A stretch of DNA of 64,000 bases, from assembly GCA_963920665.1 (NCBI GenBank), contig OY987269.1:2668501-2732500 (forward strand), given 5' to 3'. Shown here piece by piece: positions 11,485-22,899 of the stretch. Position 1 is the first letter of the stretch, and every line of letters begins with the position of its first letter. The notes beneath the pieces are model-generated. The model was not told the origin of the DNA. It saw only the letters and a program-made list of their open reading frames with translations, and searched no databases. This DNA is from Straminergon stramineum (taxonomy: Eukaryota > Streptophyta > Bryopsida > Hypnales > Calliergonaceae). The position numbers were made by a program, and so were the translations under genes.

Positions 11485-13815
11485 ATGGCGTCCACTACCT
11501 CCAGACTGATGATGCTCTTCCTCCTCGTCGTAAGACCAACCTCAGTGCTGGCTTCAAGAATCTTGTCGTCCATCTCATTTTCACATTCTTAAAATTTGCT
11601 TGAGTTGAAGCACCGGTATTCAAAGTGGTAGAGTCTGATTCTCAACTTAGATACTAATAAACAGAACTATTCCCATCCTCCCAATTTTTGTCGATTCCGC
11701 TTCTGCCCTACACTGTGCTTGGTTCGACTCTGTTTGCAAGTCTCTTCTTCAGCTGCAAGTCCCGCTGCAAGTATACATCTACAAGATTGAAAAATACGTT
11801 AAACAACGTTCAAATTCTTCTGGCATTTGGACCATGAGAACTCTATTTTACCGTACCGAAGGTGCTTGATGTTTCGTTTCTGCGCAGGGGATCGGCGCTT
11901 GCGCTGTGGATGCAATTTCTGGCGATGGCGGACGAAACGCTGCAACCGAACCAGACGCCAACAATTACTCTCGCGTGGCGATGCCGTCCATTCTCAAGGA
12001 CCATGCGTCCCCTCTCGACACCAAATCAGCCTCCTCCTACGCCGCCAAGATCATCGACGGCACCTTGAACGCCAAAGACTTCTGCACACAAGCGAAGCTC
12101 TTCTGCGACGCGGACGCTCCCCTCGTGGACCCAACATTCGAAATCTCTTTGAAGAACTTGCTGGAAGGAGGCAACCTGCTGGAGCGGGCAAAGGCCATCG
12201 TGGACGCCTCCCAGGCCATGTTCTTCGACGCGAAGGAACTCGTGGTGGGAAAGGAGATCAAGATGCCAGCGACGCTGCGGGAGGAGTTTCCCACGACGTC
12301 GTTCTTGCCGGAGGCGCTGGCCTTGAAGCTCATGCCGTTCAATGGGGATAGAATTGCCGAGCTTTTGCAGAAGCTCAACATTCCTCCGGAGTCGAACTTG
12401 GCGGCGATGATGACGCGGACGGTAGCGCAATGCGAGGGGAAAAGGGAAGCGGGGAAAGCTCAGGCGAAGGAAGGGGAAGCAAAGTGCGTGACGTCTATGG
12501 AGGGCATGACCAAGTTTGTGTCGGACCGGTTTCCGAAGGAAGCTCGTGTGGAGGCTCTTGAGCGATCCATCCCTGCTGCCAATGGTAAATCATCCTTTGC
12601 TTATAGCATTTTTAGTTTTGGTCGTTGTAAAACATTCGTAGATAATTGACGATGCACATAGAAGCTTAGGTAGAACGGAATGTTCTCGTTCTTGCATTTC
12701 TTAAGTGAGTTTCTGATTGCTTTAAACTTCGGTGTTTAGGGGAACATTCTGGTTTCAAAGACTCTGTCTTAAGCTGTAGGTACGCATACAGAGATTGAAA
12801 ACGTTAGACAATGTTCGTATTTTTACTGGATTAGTAGCCGATAGGATGCACATCAACTGTAGCTCACGTATAGCGGAATGTTCTAGTTCTTCCAATTCTT
12901 CAATTGCGTGTCTGGTTGCTTTACATTGCGGTAGTTTTGAACATTCTGGTTTGAGAGACTCTGTTCTTACGCTGTAAGTACACATACAGAGATTTACACC
13001 GTTAGAAAATGTTCTTTTTGTTACTGAATTGGTAACCGGTAGGACACTCACAGCGAATTCATGATGCACATTGAAGACTTAAGTTACTGGAAAATGGGAT
13101 AATCGCGTTCTCAAGAGATTTCAATTGCATATTTGATTGTTTTACAATGCGTTTTTTTTTATTCTGTTTTCAAAGACTCCGTTCTTAAGCTGTAATTGCA
13201 CATTTTAAGATTGAGAAACATTAAAGAGCGATCAACTTGTTAATGAATTCGGGACTGGAGAACGAGAGTATGGCGTTTTCTAGTAAGATAGCATTAAAGT
13301 GGCGGTGATAACTCATTTAAGCAAGATTGATATTGTTGTAAGCATGGGAGTGCACAGACGCCCAGGGCTCCCCCGCACGAAATTGTGATATAATCCCCTG
13401 TACCGGTACCAACTGTACTCACCGGACTCCAATGTGCGTATCGGGGTCCCTTGTTGCAGATGCTTCGCCCTTGAAAACGGGAACCTCGATGTTCAAGGTG
13501 GTGGACGTGAAGGAGTATTCGCACTCGGTGGTGTGCCAGAAGAACATGTTTCCTTTCGCAGTGTATGAGTGCCACGACATGGACATCACCAAGAACAAGA
13601 ACGTGGTCCAAGACAACATGAAAATCTACGCTGTGGCCATGGAGTCTCGTGAAGATGGCCACCACATGAAACAAATTGCGTCCTGCCGTGCAACTGATGT
13701 CGTTGGAGGTGAGAAGACGAGGAAGGTCCTGGTTCCTGGGTCTGCTGCCTGCCACTGGCTCTCGGATGCCTTCGTTTGGGCAGCACCTACTAATGCTGCT
13801 GAGCCCAAGAATTAA
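11485..13815 (+). CDS. Secreted BURP-domain protein
   Basis: Exons 11485-11529, 11888-12584 and 13460-13815 join in frame (phases 0 and 1) into 365 residues. The tiny first exon plus the start of the second makes a signal peptide (MASTTSRLMMLFLLV followed by GIGACAVDA), so the product enters the secretory pathway, probably to the wall or vacuole. A roughly 100-residue spacer precedes the BURP domain, which starts near MFFDAKELVVGKEIKMP and continues through FLPEALALKLMPF, the CEG and KCVTSMEGM segments, and the Cys/His part in exon 3. The family motif of four CH pairs is degenerate: CQ-x10-CH-x36-CR-x20-CH, so the first and third His are Gln and Arg. BURP proteins have no general enzymatic role; family members include the polygalacturonase beta subunit and RD22. 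Intron 2 carries a tandem array. An AATAAA lies at 14058. Confidence 0.9.
12640..13250 (+). repeat. Roughly 200-bp tandem repeat within BURP intron 2
   Basis: Three diverged units follow each other. The landmark ACATTCTGGTTT...AGACTCTG occurs at 12744 and 12941, and ATTCTGTTTTCAAAGACTCC at 13161, giving periods of 197 and about 218. Other shared landmarks are TAAGCTGTA followed by a CACAT-containing stretch, and GATGCACAT. A related sequence, ACAAGATTGAAAAATACGTTAAACAACGTTC, split here only for description, also appears near 11780 in intron 1. The array lies wholly in introns. Confidence 0.75.
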
Positions 13816-14616
13816 TTAGGATTTCATCTCTGGAAGGTGAAAGCTTGATTGTGGTTCTTTGCTAGAAATCGTATTCACCGTTTTGAAGAATTCCTTTGCC
13901 TCCCCGAGCACTGAATTCGTATAAGGAAACCATTGCGACAGTTATGTAGGGTGCAATGTGACCTTTGGTCGACGGAGTGCCAGCGCTTGCTGTTCGCGTT
14001 TTTGCTGAGTGAAGTCTCGCTGGAGATGGTCCTCTTCTTGTATGTGTTTGGTTTCCTAATAAACATTTAAGATTTCGTTGAGACCGAGCACCTCGTGACT
14101 GCCAGAAAACCCTAGAAAGTTTCAGGCTTTGTGGAATGGTATGCATTTCGTGCTCAAGACGTTCCATGGTGAATAGCAGTCTGAATGTATACAATGTGAA
14201 ACTTGTTTTCCATCTACCCCACTTGGCATCATATTGAATTAGTTGTTGCATAAACTGGTTTTTACAGTGCATTAGCTATTTCTCTTGGTCTTCTCAGTGT
14301 CCATTGATGAATTTAGTGATTATGTTCACTGTGAATCTCTTTGGGGCGTCCGTTACTCAGGATTTGAAACCCACTGTCATAGCATTCGGAATTTTTTTGT
14401 GCCTGCCGAGGTTTGAAAATGCTTCAAGGCACATGTGGCCGCATCTCGTCCACAGAAGCTGCTAAGACGATGACCCGAGACTTAAGTGTTATTCTCTCCA
14501 TTTCCGTAGTTTTAATCTCCCGATTCTTAATTTCGTCTTGCTTGAAGTTTGTGACGGGGTGTTTTTGAAAGGTTGCAATGCCAGCTTTGGCATTTGACTG
14601 CGAGATCAAATAGTTC
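13816..14616. other. BURP 3' UTR and short intergenic spacer
   Basis: The first 250 bases are likely the BURP 3' UTR ending after the AATAAA at 14058-14063. The remainder should contain the promoter and leader of the formiminotransferase-like gene starting at 14617. I see no further coding sequence. Confidence 0.5.
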
Positions 14617-16116
14617 ATGGCCATGGCTGTCCAACAACCCGTGAAGCGCCTGTCGTCTCTCCTATGCTGCAAAATTTACATCTCCGACAGCCGGAACGCG
14701 ATTGCGTTGCAAGAAATCGAGACCACGTTCCGAGCGCATCCCAAGGCACCGCTTCTGCACGTTTTTGAGGATCGCGAGTACAATCGCGTGGGCTACACTC
14801 TTGCAGGTAACTAATAATCCTGTCCATAGTAGGGGTTTTGTTATCGGCATTCCTATTTTTTCACTCACAATGAGACGTTTGAGGCTTAGCACGCTTGAGA
14901 ACAAGAATTGTGCACCTTTGCCTGTTTAAAGGCCAATGAAAGGAGCCTTACCCCACTTGTGCAGGCGCTCTCTGTAATCCCGAACCACGCACCGGAAGAA
15001 CACCGCTCCAGTCGGCAGTCACAGATATTGTGCGGACAGCATTGCGCACCATCGATTTGAGGCAGCATTCTGGAAGCCATCCTCGGTTAGGAGTTGTCGA
15101 TCACATATGCTTGCATCCGTTGGGAGCAGCGAATCTCACTGATGCAGCAACGGTTGCGCAAGAGATTGCTTCCGAAATCAGTGAAAAGCTGAAAGGTTCG
15201 GCAATCCTCCTTCTGAAACTTTCCCAGGGTCGAAAAAGTACGGTAGCTATCCATTCGTTGATCAAATTAACAATTCTCTTCATCAGTATTTGATTTCGCC
15301 GAATAGCATCCTACAATGAAGGCTTTCTAAGGGGAATGGAGATTTCTACATCTCCTTCACTGGACTAATGCCATCAGATTGATGGATTCTGACTTCGTTG
15401 AATGCTTTCTGGGGATGTCTACATGATACTCTGGGTGTGAACATTGAAGAAGTGTTCAATGTTCACTCATTTCCCAGTTCCAGTTGTTCCAGTTGTTCCA
15501 GTTGTTTCAGTTGTTTAGGGTTTAGGATTCAGTTTTGATGTTCCATCTTCCGCCTTCTTCCGGTGTAACTGCAACCTCCGAAGTCTTTATGGCAGTTCCC
15601 TCTTTCTTGTACGGAGCAGCGCACCGAAGCGAGCGTTCCCTGGCCGACATCCGTCGAGCGCTCGGCTACTTCCAACCCACCACCAACGGCTTCTGGAACG
15701 GATCCAACGTGTTCCCTGCTAACATGCAACCGGACTTCGGCCCCTCCCATGCTCCGCCCGGCAGCGGAGTGGTCGTGGTGGGCGCGTGCCCGTGGGTGAT
15801 GAACTACAACGTGCCGTTGCTATCCACGCGAGACTTATCCACGGGGAAACGCATTGCGAGACGAGTGAGCGAGCGGGGTGGCGGCCTGGCTCAAGTGCAA
15901 GCTATGGCCTTACTGCATGGAGACGATTGCATCGAGATCGCTTGCAACTTGCTGGACACGGACGTCTCCGGCCCCGACGCCGTGCAACGCTTGGTGGAGG
16001 CGCTGGCTGCCAAGGAGGGGGTTCAAGCCGCTGGTGGGTATCTTACCGGGTATTCCAAAGAGGAGATCTTCAGATTGGCCTCGGAGAAACTCAATGCTTG
16101 CGAGGGGGAGGCTTAG
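14617..16116 (+). CDS. Formiminotransferase-domain protein (glutamate formiminotransferase-like)
   Basis: Exons 14617-14806, 14965-15195 and 15596-16116 (introns both phase 1) encode 313 residues. The protein matches the formiminotransferase part of FTCD, which moves a formimino group from formiminoglutamate to tetrahydrofolate. The N-subdomain carries LRQHSGSHPRLGVVDHICLH (residues 95-114), equivalent to the conserved MSRHHGEHPRMG region with the catalytic His. The C-subdomain starts with VPSFLYGAAH and contains PDFGPSH, a VVVVGACPWVMNYNVPLLST strand and a VQAMAL helix. No cyclodeaminase domain follows, as in plant homologues, whose physiological substrate is not well defined. No clear targeting peptide is seen; cytosolic is the default. 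A 9-base repeat (TTCCAGTTG) lies at 15478-15520 in intron 2. The 3' end is duplicated downstream (16177-16376). Confidence 0.87.
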
Positions 16117-16176
16117 TAAAAACGCCTAGAGTCCTCCCATTCCTGCTGCAATGCATCTCTCATTCGTGGTGGAAGT

Positions 16177-16376
16177 CTTTAGATTGGCCTCGGAGAAGCT
16201 GATTGCTTTTGAAGAGGAGCCTTAGTAAAATACACGTAGAATCATCGCATTTTGTGTTCCTGTTGCAACGCATCTCTCATTCCTGGCGGATATTTTCATA
16301 TTGGCCTGGGAGCACCTGAATGCTCTTGACGAGGAGCCCTAGTAAACATGCCTGGAATCGTGTCATTCTGCAGCAA
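16177..16376 (+). pseudogene. Two tandem partial copies of the formiminotransferase gene 3' end
   Basis: The last coding bases of the upstream gene (RLASEKLNACEGEA then stop, from about 16068) are followed by two further copies. The first, from 16177, reads RLASEKLIAFEEEP then stop. The second, from 16293, reads ILAWEHLNALDEEP then stop. The TAGTAAA after the stop and the GCATCTCTCATTC downstream are also repeated. Periods are 109 and 116 bases. They lie beyond the real stop, so they are most simply 3' UTR sequence. Confidence 0.85.
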
Positions 16377-16826
16377 TAGTGGTCCTCGACCTTCTGAAAT
16401 GGACGCTGAAAGAGAATGAAGATGAGCCCGTGATTGGACAAACACAACATTCATCAATTGAAAACGTTGAGGACCTCAAGGGTGATTATCATTTTTATCT
16501 GGTGAATATCAAGAAGCCTAGTCAATGCTTTGCTCAAGCAAGGTAGAATCAGCAACCACCAATGCCAATACCCAACTGGGGAGAAGGGAAACACGTTTAA
16601 CATCAATCACTGTAGTCTCCACATCCATACTGGCATGTGAACATCTCCATCTAGCATTGAAGGCCGTTATATTATTCCACAAAGCCTGAAAACCACTAGT
16701 GTATCTCTCATTCTTGTCATTCCTGGGTTCAACTCATTTATGAACCTTCCTAGCGTGTTAACAAATAATGTTTCCACCATTACATATACAGTAGTGGGTT
16801 TCTCACATGTGAATGCAAGGGCCACT
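16377..16826. other. Convergent intergenic spacer
   Basis: This separates the convergent formiminotransferase-like (+) and GDSL (-) genes and should hold both 3' UTRs. No RNA gene or repeat of note was recognised. Confidence 0.5.
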
Positions 16827-19800
16827 TTAGTCGATGATATCACCTTTCTCTGGACTTGATGAGAATGGTTGCAGATTCGAATTAGGAAATAGAACTTTTG
16901 CAACTGCAGTCCACCCTGCCTGAGAAGGATGAATAGTGTCCCAGAAAAAAGACTTCACCGGATCTTTGCAGACTGTAAACATTGCTCGTCCTGTGAGATC
17001 CACATCTCCACAACTCCGAGTGGCATTAGCAGCGCCCAAACAACAAGGGATCAAAGGGTCAGCCGATAAACCTGCACAAATTGAGGCTCCGGTGAGTAGG
17101 AAATTCATGTTTCAGGCAAACAGAGGACAAATCTGATAGATATCAACAGAAAGCTTGCAAAATTTCACACTATACCGGCTTCTTACTAATCTAATATTCT
17201 AGAACAGTTCAACAAAAAGCAAGAAAGAAGGGTAATTCTGGTTTTGCAACCGACGTGAATGAAAAGTGTGTTGTGGATAATTCTACTGTCAATGCCACAC
17301 TGACTGCGGTTCATCACTCAATGGGTCGTAGCAAGAATGAGGGATGAGCAGAGTAAGACCAGTTACCAGATTTTGCAGGATCTCGGAGGACAGTTTTGAA
17401 GGCGTTGAAATGGTCCAGTATCGTGAGGGTGGCTCCAGGTAGCCGCTTTGTCACGTTTGCGACGGCTGCAACCAGAAGATCGTTATGCTGAACAGACACT
17501 ATTGCATTACTGACCTCACTGCATGCGTTGAATGTGGGTCGAGTCGATGAAGGCAGGCACCCAACAGGCTGAATATTGTTGATATAGAAAGTTTTCAAGC
17601 CCAATTTGTTCAAGCGTTCGAGCTGCGAGACCATTTCCTTGATCACTAAATCTTGAAACAATGGGAGTCCCTGCAAGGAAAACACCTCAAGCTGCTTAGT
17701 TAAGTAGTAACTCTGAGACCCTAAAGTAAGTTTCCTACTCTGGATCTCTCGCCAAAATTTTCACAGGCAAAATACTGTTCCCATTGATAGAGAAAAAGAA
17801 GAAAAAAACAGCGTGAATGAAGAGTTTGTTGGGGTAGTTGTACAAAGTGCGCCACATGCATGGACACAGGTAGTAAGTGCTACCCATGGTTCCATTGAGA
17901 CGAACATCCTCAATCGAGACTCAGATGATTAAGGGTAATTTACAGCCATTAGGAAATTGAAAGTTACTGAGAGGTTTGTCAGCTCAAACTCACAGAGACC
18001 GGATTGCCCTTCGCAAGATATGCACCGTAGTCATTCCCGTGAATACCAAGAAGAACCACCGAATATTGCAGGAACGCTTTCGGATAGACCGTCCTCGTCA
18101 AGGACTCAAACTGGTCGATCTGACCACGCAAACTGAGCATTCCATAGGGATTAAATACACCCGAGCCGCCGACCGCAAAATTCATGCCATGCTTGGGTGC
18201 ATTGGGATCACTGTTCCAATGCTCGTATGCAATAGGAGATGGCATCTGCAGTGCTTTTGCTGTAAAAATGACCAGTATGTCAGTCACCAAAGCTGCAGCA
18301 ACTATAATACGATAGAAGTAACCAATTCCGTTACCCTCCGTAATTATGATATATAGGCACAGAGGGTCCTTTCTGAACTGTTCCCAATATGACTTGGAAC
18401 CGTCATAATCGATGATTTTCTTCAGCTTCACGAATTAGTAACACGGTTGTGAGGTAGTAGAGCCTCTAGCACAGTTCCGGGTCTTTTCAAAGACTATTCA
18501 AGGATGCACCTATATGCAAGGATCTAATCATACGCTTTAATTCATTCTAACTTTGAAAATTCATAGAGCTTAAAAAATTGCTCCGAGAAATAAAATTTAA
18601 TATTTCCATTTGCCTACAAAGTACAAATTACGTCTGATTGTAAGTTGATTGTATATTTAACTGCAAATCAGCAGGCAGTCAATCCAGAATTGTTCAAATG
18701 AGAGTCACGTACCAAAAACGTCTGTGAATACACGCCCGTCTGAAAACCGACCGGTAGGAGTACCAGGATAAGTCTTTCCATATGGTGCGAGCCACGGGCG
18801 ATTCAAACCGGCTGATTTGTTATGATTTCCTGTGTCTAAATATGAATCGCCGAACACAAAGATTGCATTCGGAGGTGGAAGTGCATCGGTTCCTTGGCCT
18901 GCACAGGATGCCAACTGCCCCTTTTGAGAAATCCAGAGACATCAGCAAATCACCGTCCTATCCCCTAATGGTATCAGAACTTAAAAGCGTATCTAGAATC
19001 TTAATCTACATGACCTAAATTTCATGGTATGATAGTGATTAACTTGATTGATCATGCTGTCAAATTTATAATTTAGACAGGGACAAATATAAAATCAGCA
19101 GGATCAGCCAAAAGAACATTACATGCGTTCACTTGGTGACTAGATGCAGATTTTTTTTCTTTTTAAAAGTCCCCAAATGATCTACTCTAAATTGATACAA
19201 ATCATAAGACCCAATGTAAGCCTCTTTTCCTTCAGGGGTCAAATAGAAAACAGTTGACCTCCTCCAGGCTGACCTAAAAAACGTTAAACCGAACCAAAGG
19301 ATCGTACCGCACATTGAGATTGCGAAACTGTCTGTAGTCACTTAGCAGCCGTTTAAAAACACCAAGCTACAATAGAAGACATAATCTCCACTACTTCTAA
19401 GACAAGCTTCCTACGAGATTTGGCAACTCAGGTTGCTTCACTTGAAAGGAAAGCAAATGAATTAAATTGGGAAACTACAGTCTAAGTTATTCAGTAGCAC
19501 AGGTACCATACCGACGTGCAACCGCACAGAATCGCAGGATCTCTACGGCTGCGTCGTTAGGTTTTATCGTAGAAGTGGCCATGGATACGGCCACGAAGAT
19601 TCCACTCTGTCGTGGAAAGAGCAAAGCCTAAAAAGTTACAAAGAGAAGACGGCATGTACTTATCAATAGTATTGAGCTGGCCAACTCCGTCGTAAACGAG
19701 GAAGAGAACAGCTCACGGCACGTTAATTTTAACAATTGCCGTAATCATGCTGGAAAATTGACAGAACAAGCCTGGTCATGCATAGCTATTAGACCCGTAA

Positions 19801-20322
19801 TACGTTCAATTGCATCAAAATACCACAAGCAATTACGGTTACTTCCATTAAAATCAAGAACCGGCGACCTCAGTGTCGTTACCGACTTTACGGTAGCTAC
19901 ATTTTCCCAAAGACTCCATGCATTCGATAAAGTGTGAATAAAGAAATAGACACCAAACTGCGCTCACGGCACGCAACTTCAACAAATTGCCATTTACGCA
20001 GGTACATTGACAGAACGAGCAAGGTTTTTGCGACCCGACCTAGCTATAGAACGCGTGAAACGTTAAATTGCATCAAAATAGCTCCTAATGCACAGCAATC
20101 GTACTCAGAAAATTCTTAGAAAATCTAGACCGGCAAGCACAGGTTGTTGCCATTACGATATTTCATTTTTTCCATTGGCCGTCCAGTTTTTGGTAAAGTG
20201 CGAATAAAGAAGGAAAAAAGACAGCGAAATCATCACTCACCGTAAACAATCGTTGTTAGAAAAGCTGTCGAAATCAGAAAAGCGCAGGCAAAATAGCCGG
20301 CGAGTTCTCTCCGGGTGGCCAT
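16827..20322 (-). CDS. GDSL-type esterase/lipase
   Basis: Five exons on the minus strand, 20322-20241, 18898-18713, 18259-17994, 17670-17367 and 17071-16827, join in frame into 360 residues. Exon 1 alone encodes the signal peptide (MATRRELAGYFACAFLISTA...). Block I is FVFGDSYLDTGN with nucleophile Ser46. Block II is NFAVGGSGVF (Gly at about 120-123). Block III is GIHGNDYG with Asn165. Block V is DTIHPSQAGW with Asp324 and His327. All SGNH catalytic residues are therefore present. Family members hydrolyse acyl or acetyl esters of lipids, cutin or wall components outside the cell; the substrate here cannot be read from sequence. The 360-residue length is typical. The 1.34-kb first intron (18899-20240) is much longer than the others. 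Confidence 0.93.
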
Positions 20323-21926
20323 GGAGATCATCGCAATCGCCTCCACCTTCCGAAAGCCACAATCAGCTCTTCCTCTTCACAATAAGTTAATGGAAAAGCA
20401 CCAGAAAATTTCAGCACTAAATAATTCTCCATCAAAGACGAGCTGTGATGAAGAACAAGTGCTGTCCATTTGCGCGCTATCCACGTTTCCTGCGCCTGCC
20501 CTGGTACAAACAAACATGATCACGCCTGACCGTCTGGCGTACTTTGAACTCGTGTGAAAACAGAAGCTGTGGCACGACGACCACTCGCGTTACCATACTA
20601 ATAACATTCAAAAAACTGCAGACCTGAAAAGCTCCTCCAGGGTTACGTAGTAAACAGAGTACAGACAAGACACCTCCACACCGGAATTTTTGGTGTCGTT
20701 TTTAAGGCATTTTAGAATAAGTAGTTTCTGGTTATGGTCAACACTTCTTAATCGAGTCTCCGACTAAAATGAAATTCTAAATTAGAATTCTCGCGAAAGA
20801 TCGTGGATGGAGGGGATGCTCCGGCCATCCATTTGCTTGCCAACATACAAGCACAGAATGTGAACGAAACACGATAATCGAAGTGACAAAACTGTAATTT
20901 CTTTTTAAAAAATTCTACCTAAACGTTAAACGATTAGAAAAGTCGGCCGCAATCACGGCAATGCCATTGCTGAGGAAGGAAATTGTGAACATGATTGCAC
21001 ATGCATTGCGGTTAGTCGAGTTCACATCTTATTTAAGACTGGCAGAAAGAATCGGACACGGATCTTGCACAAAGGGAATCAGTCTCAAGATTATTTTGAA
21101 GCGATTAGACTATTATCTAAGTTTTCATGCTTGCCCTACCGAAATTGCCCTTACAATCGGCACCATGAGTTGGTTTCGCATTTCAAGTTTCACAACATTC
21201 TAATTTAGAAAAACACAACAGTAGATAACTTATCAGTCAATAGCAAACATTGGTTGCAACACTCATCTGCTGCGGAAGAATTATTGTAAGCTTAATACTA
21301 CATTAGGATTAAGATGTAAACATTACGATCTACTTACCTCGGTCGATTGCTTTCGATTAGAGTGGCAATTTCAACATTCTGAAACTTCGGTGATTCTTTT
21401 ATCAATCAACTTGCTGTCGAAACAGCATCGAAGTATACTTCGCCATAACCGACGGCAGCAAATTTTCCATCCGGTTCGCTCTTCCTAGTCTAGATGATGG
21501 AGCCTAACTATCAGGGTGTTTTTTTTCATTTTTTATGAAGTGCAAAAGTGGCGCTCCAAATTTTATATAGTGGTGCTCCAAATTTCAACATTCATCCACA
21601 CATTGGATAGAAAATATCAGATTAGTACATATCACTTCATATCCATAATTCTGTTTTCATCCACAATCTGGCGATTTCATCCAAGATTTTTTTTATTTGA
21701 AGTTTTCTGGCAATTTTTCACCCTTTTAACTGCATTTTGTCCCCAAGGACATGGTGTTTGGGTCCATAAATTTGGTGCAAATGGCTGACAAATTGCCTAA
21801 AAAACTGTGGGAACCAATGGTTTATCCAACAATTAGAAATCCCTTTTTTAATTATCTAAATCCCAAGTGCTCAAACTAAAGATTACTTTTGCATTAAATA
21901 ATTGGAACTCCTTTAACCCGGAAAGC
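20323..21926. other. Upstream region of the GDSL gene, grading into AT-rich DNA
   Basis: The 500 bases next to the GDSL start are GC-richer and presumably contain its promoter and 5' leader; open frames there are antisense shadows. From about 21200 onward the sequence becomes AT-rich with no recognised gene. Confidence 0.45.
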
Positions 21927-22143
21927 AATGTTTAGGAAAGACCACCGGTTAGTTCATTGTAAGCTAGTGGAATTATGAAAAATATGGTTGCAAATTGAAA
22001 ACCTCGGGAAAATAATGGATGAAAAAATAAATAAATTTTCTATTTAAAATTTTTTTAAATAGACAAATCAGTAGAGTCTATACTTGAAAAAGTAGTTCAA
22101 TATGGGAATTACAGTCAAATTCAAAAAATATCCCAAATATTTT
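21927..22143. mobile_element. Family C non-autonomous hAT-like element, copy 1
   Basis: The copy starts CAATGTTTAGGAAAGACCAC, passes through GGTTGCAAATTGAAAACCTC and GGTTCAATATGGGAATTAC-like motifs (here AGTTCAATATGGGAATTAC), and ends near ATATCCCAAATATTTT. The same motif order is found at 28432-28650 and 55614-55850 and, inverted, at 60918-61146, where an 8-bp target duplication is clear. Noncoding and diverged. Confidence 0.65.
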
Positions 22144-22899
22144 CCTAAAGATCCATGCATTCCAAAAGTAGATGCACTTTGGTCAACCTTGATTGTAACT
22201 TTTACCATAACCATTATGGGTATTTGATTTAAACTAAAAAAAAGAAACTTAACAAGTTTAGTTTCTACTCCATCTGATAATTTTGAAAAAAATTCAAAAA
22301 TTGAAAGAATTATAATTGCAATTGCAAGCTCTATGTGTAAGAATTTAAATTACACAATATTGTGTGTATTTTATTTATATTTTTTTCTTATTACATGGTT
22401 TTAAATTTTAATTAAAAAAAATTATGAATAGATAATATTGCCTTCATTTACAATAAAAGTTTCAAATATTCTAATATATGTTAAAATTGATATTCATTTT
22501 TTTTCATTTTTTCATTAAAAAATAAAAAATAATTTGATATTTTCATCAAAAATTCTGAAAAAATCAACATCAAGAGAAAATACATTCTTTCATTAGTAAA
22601 AATATCAAAATTTTATATATCAATTATATAAAAGGAGAAATTTAGGTTGTTAGTCGCATTTTGATATAATGGTCATTGAAAAAGGTGCTTGGTGTGTAGA
22701 TTATAAAATAATTAACTTACAGCAATCTCCATTTCTACTTGTACCTCTTGAAAAAAATTTAAATGAATTAGATTGTTTTTGCAATTTTACTAATTTATTT
22801 TCATATTTTGCTACAAAATTATAATAATGACAATATTTCACGAAATGAATTGAATTTTTTATAAGGGAGCCGACCCATTACTAATCATAGGCCTAGTCT
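22144..22899. other. AT-rich spacer
   Basis: Very AT-rich DNA with many homopolymer runs. I see no gene, tRNA or distinct repeat. Confidence 0.5.

Noticed and set aside
11827..12351. 174-residue open frame overlapping the BURP gene
   Set aside because: It is a shifted frame of the BURP exon at 11888, Arg-rich and without family features; the exon frame with signal peptide and BURP motifs is clearly the real one.
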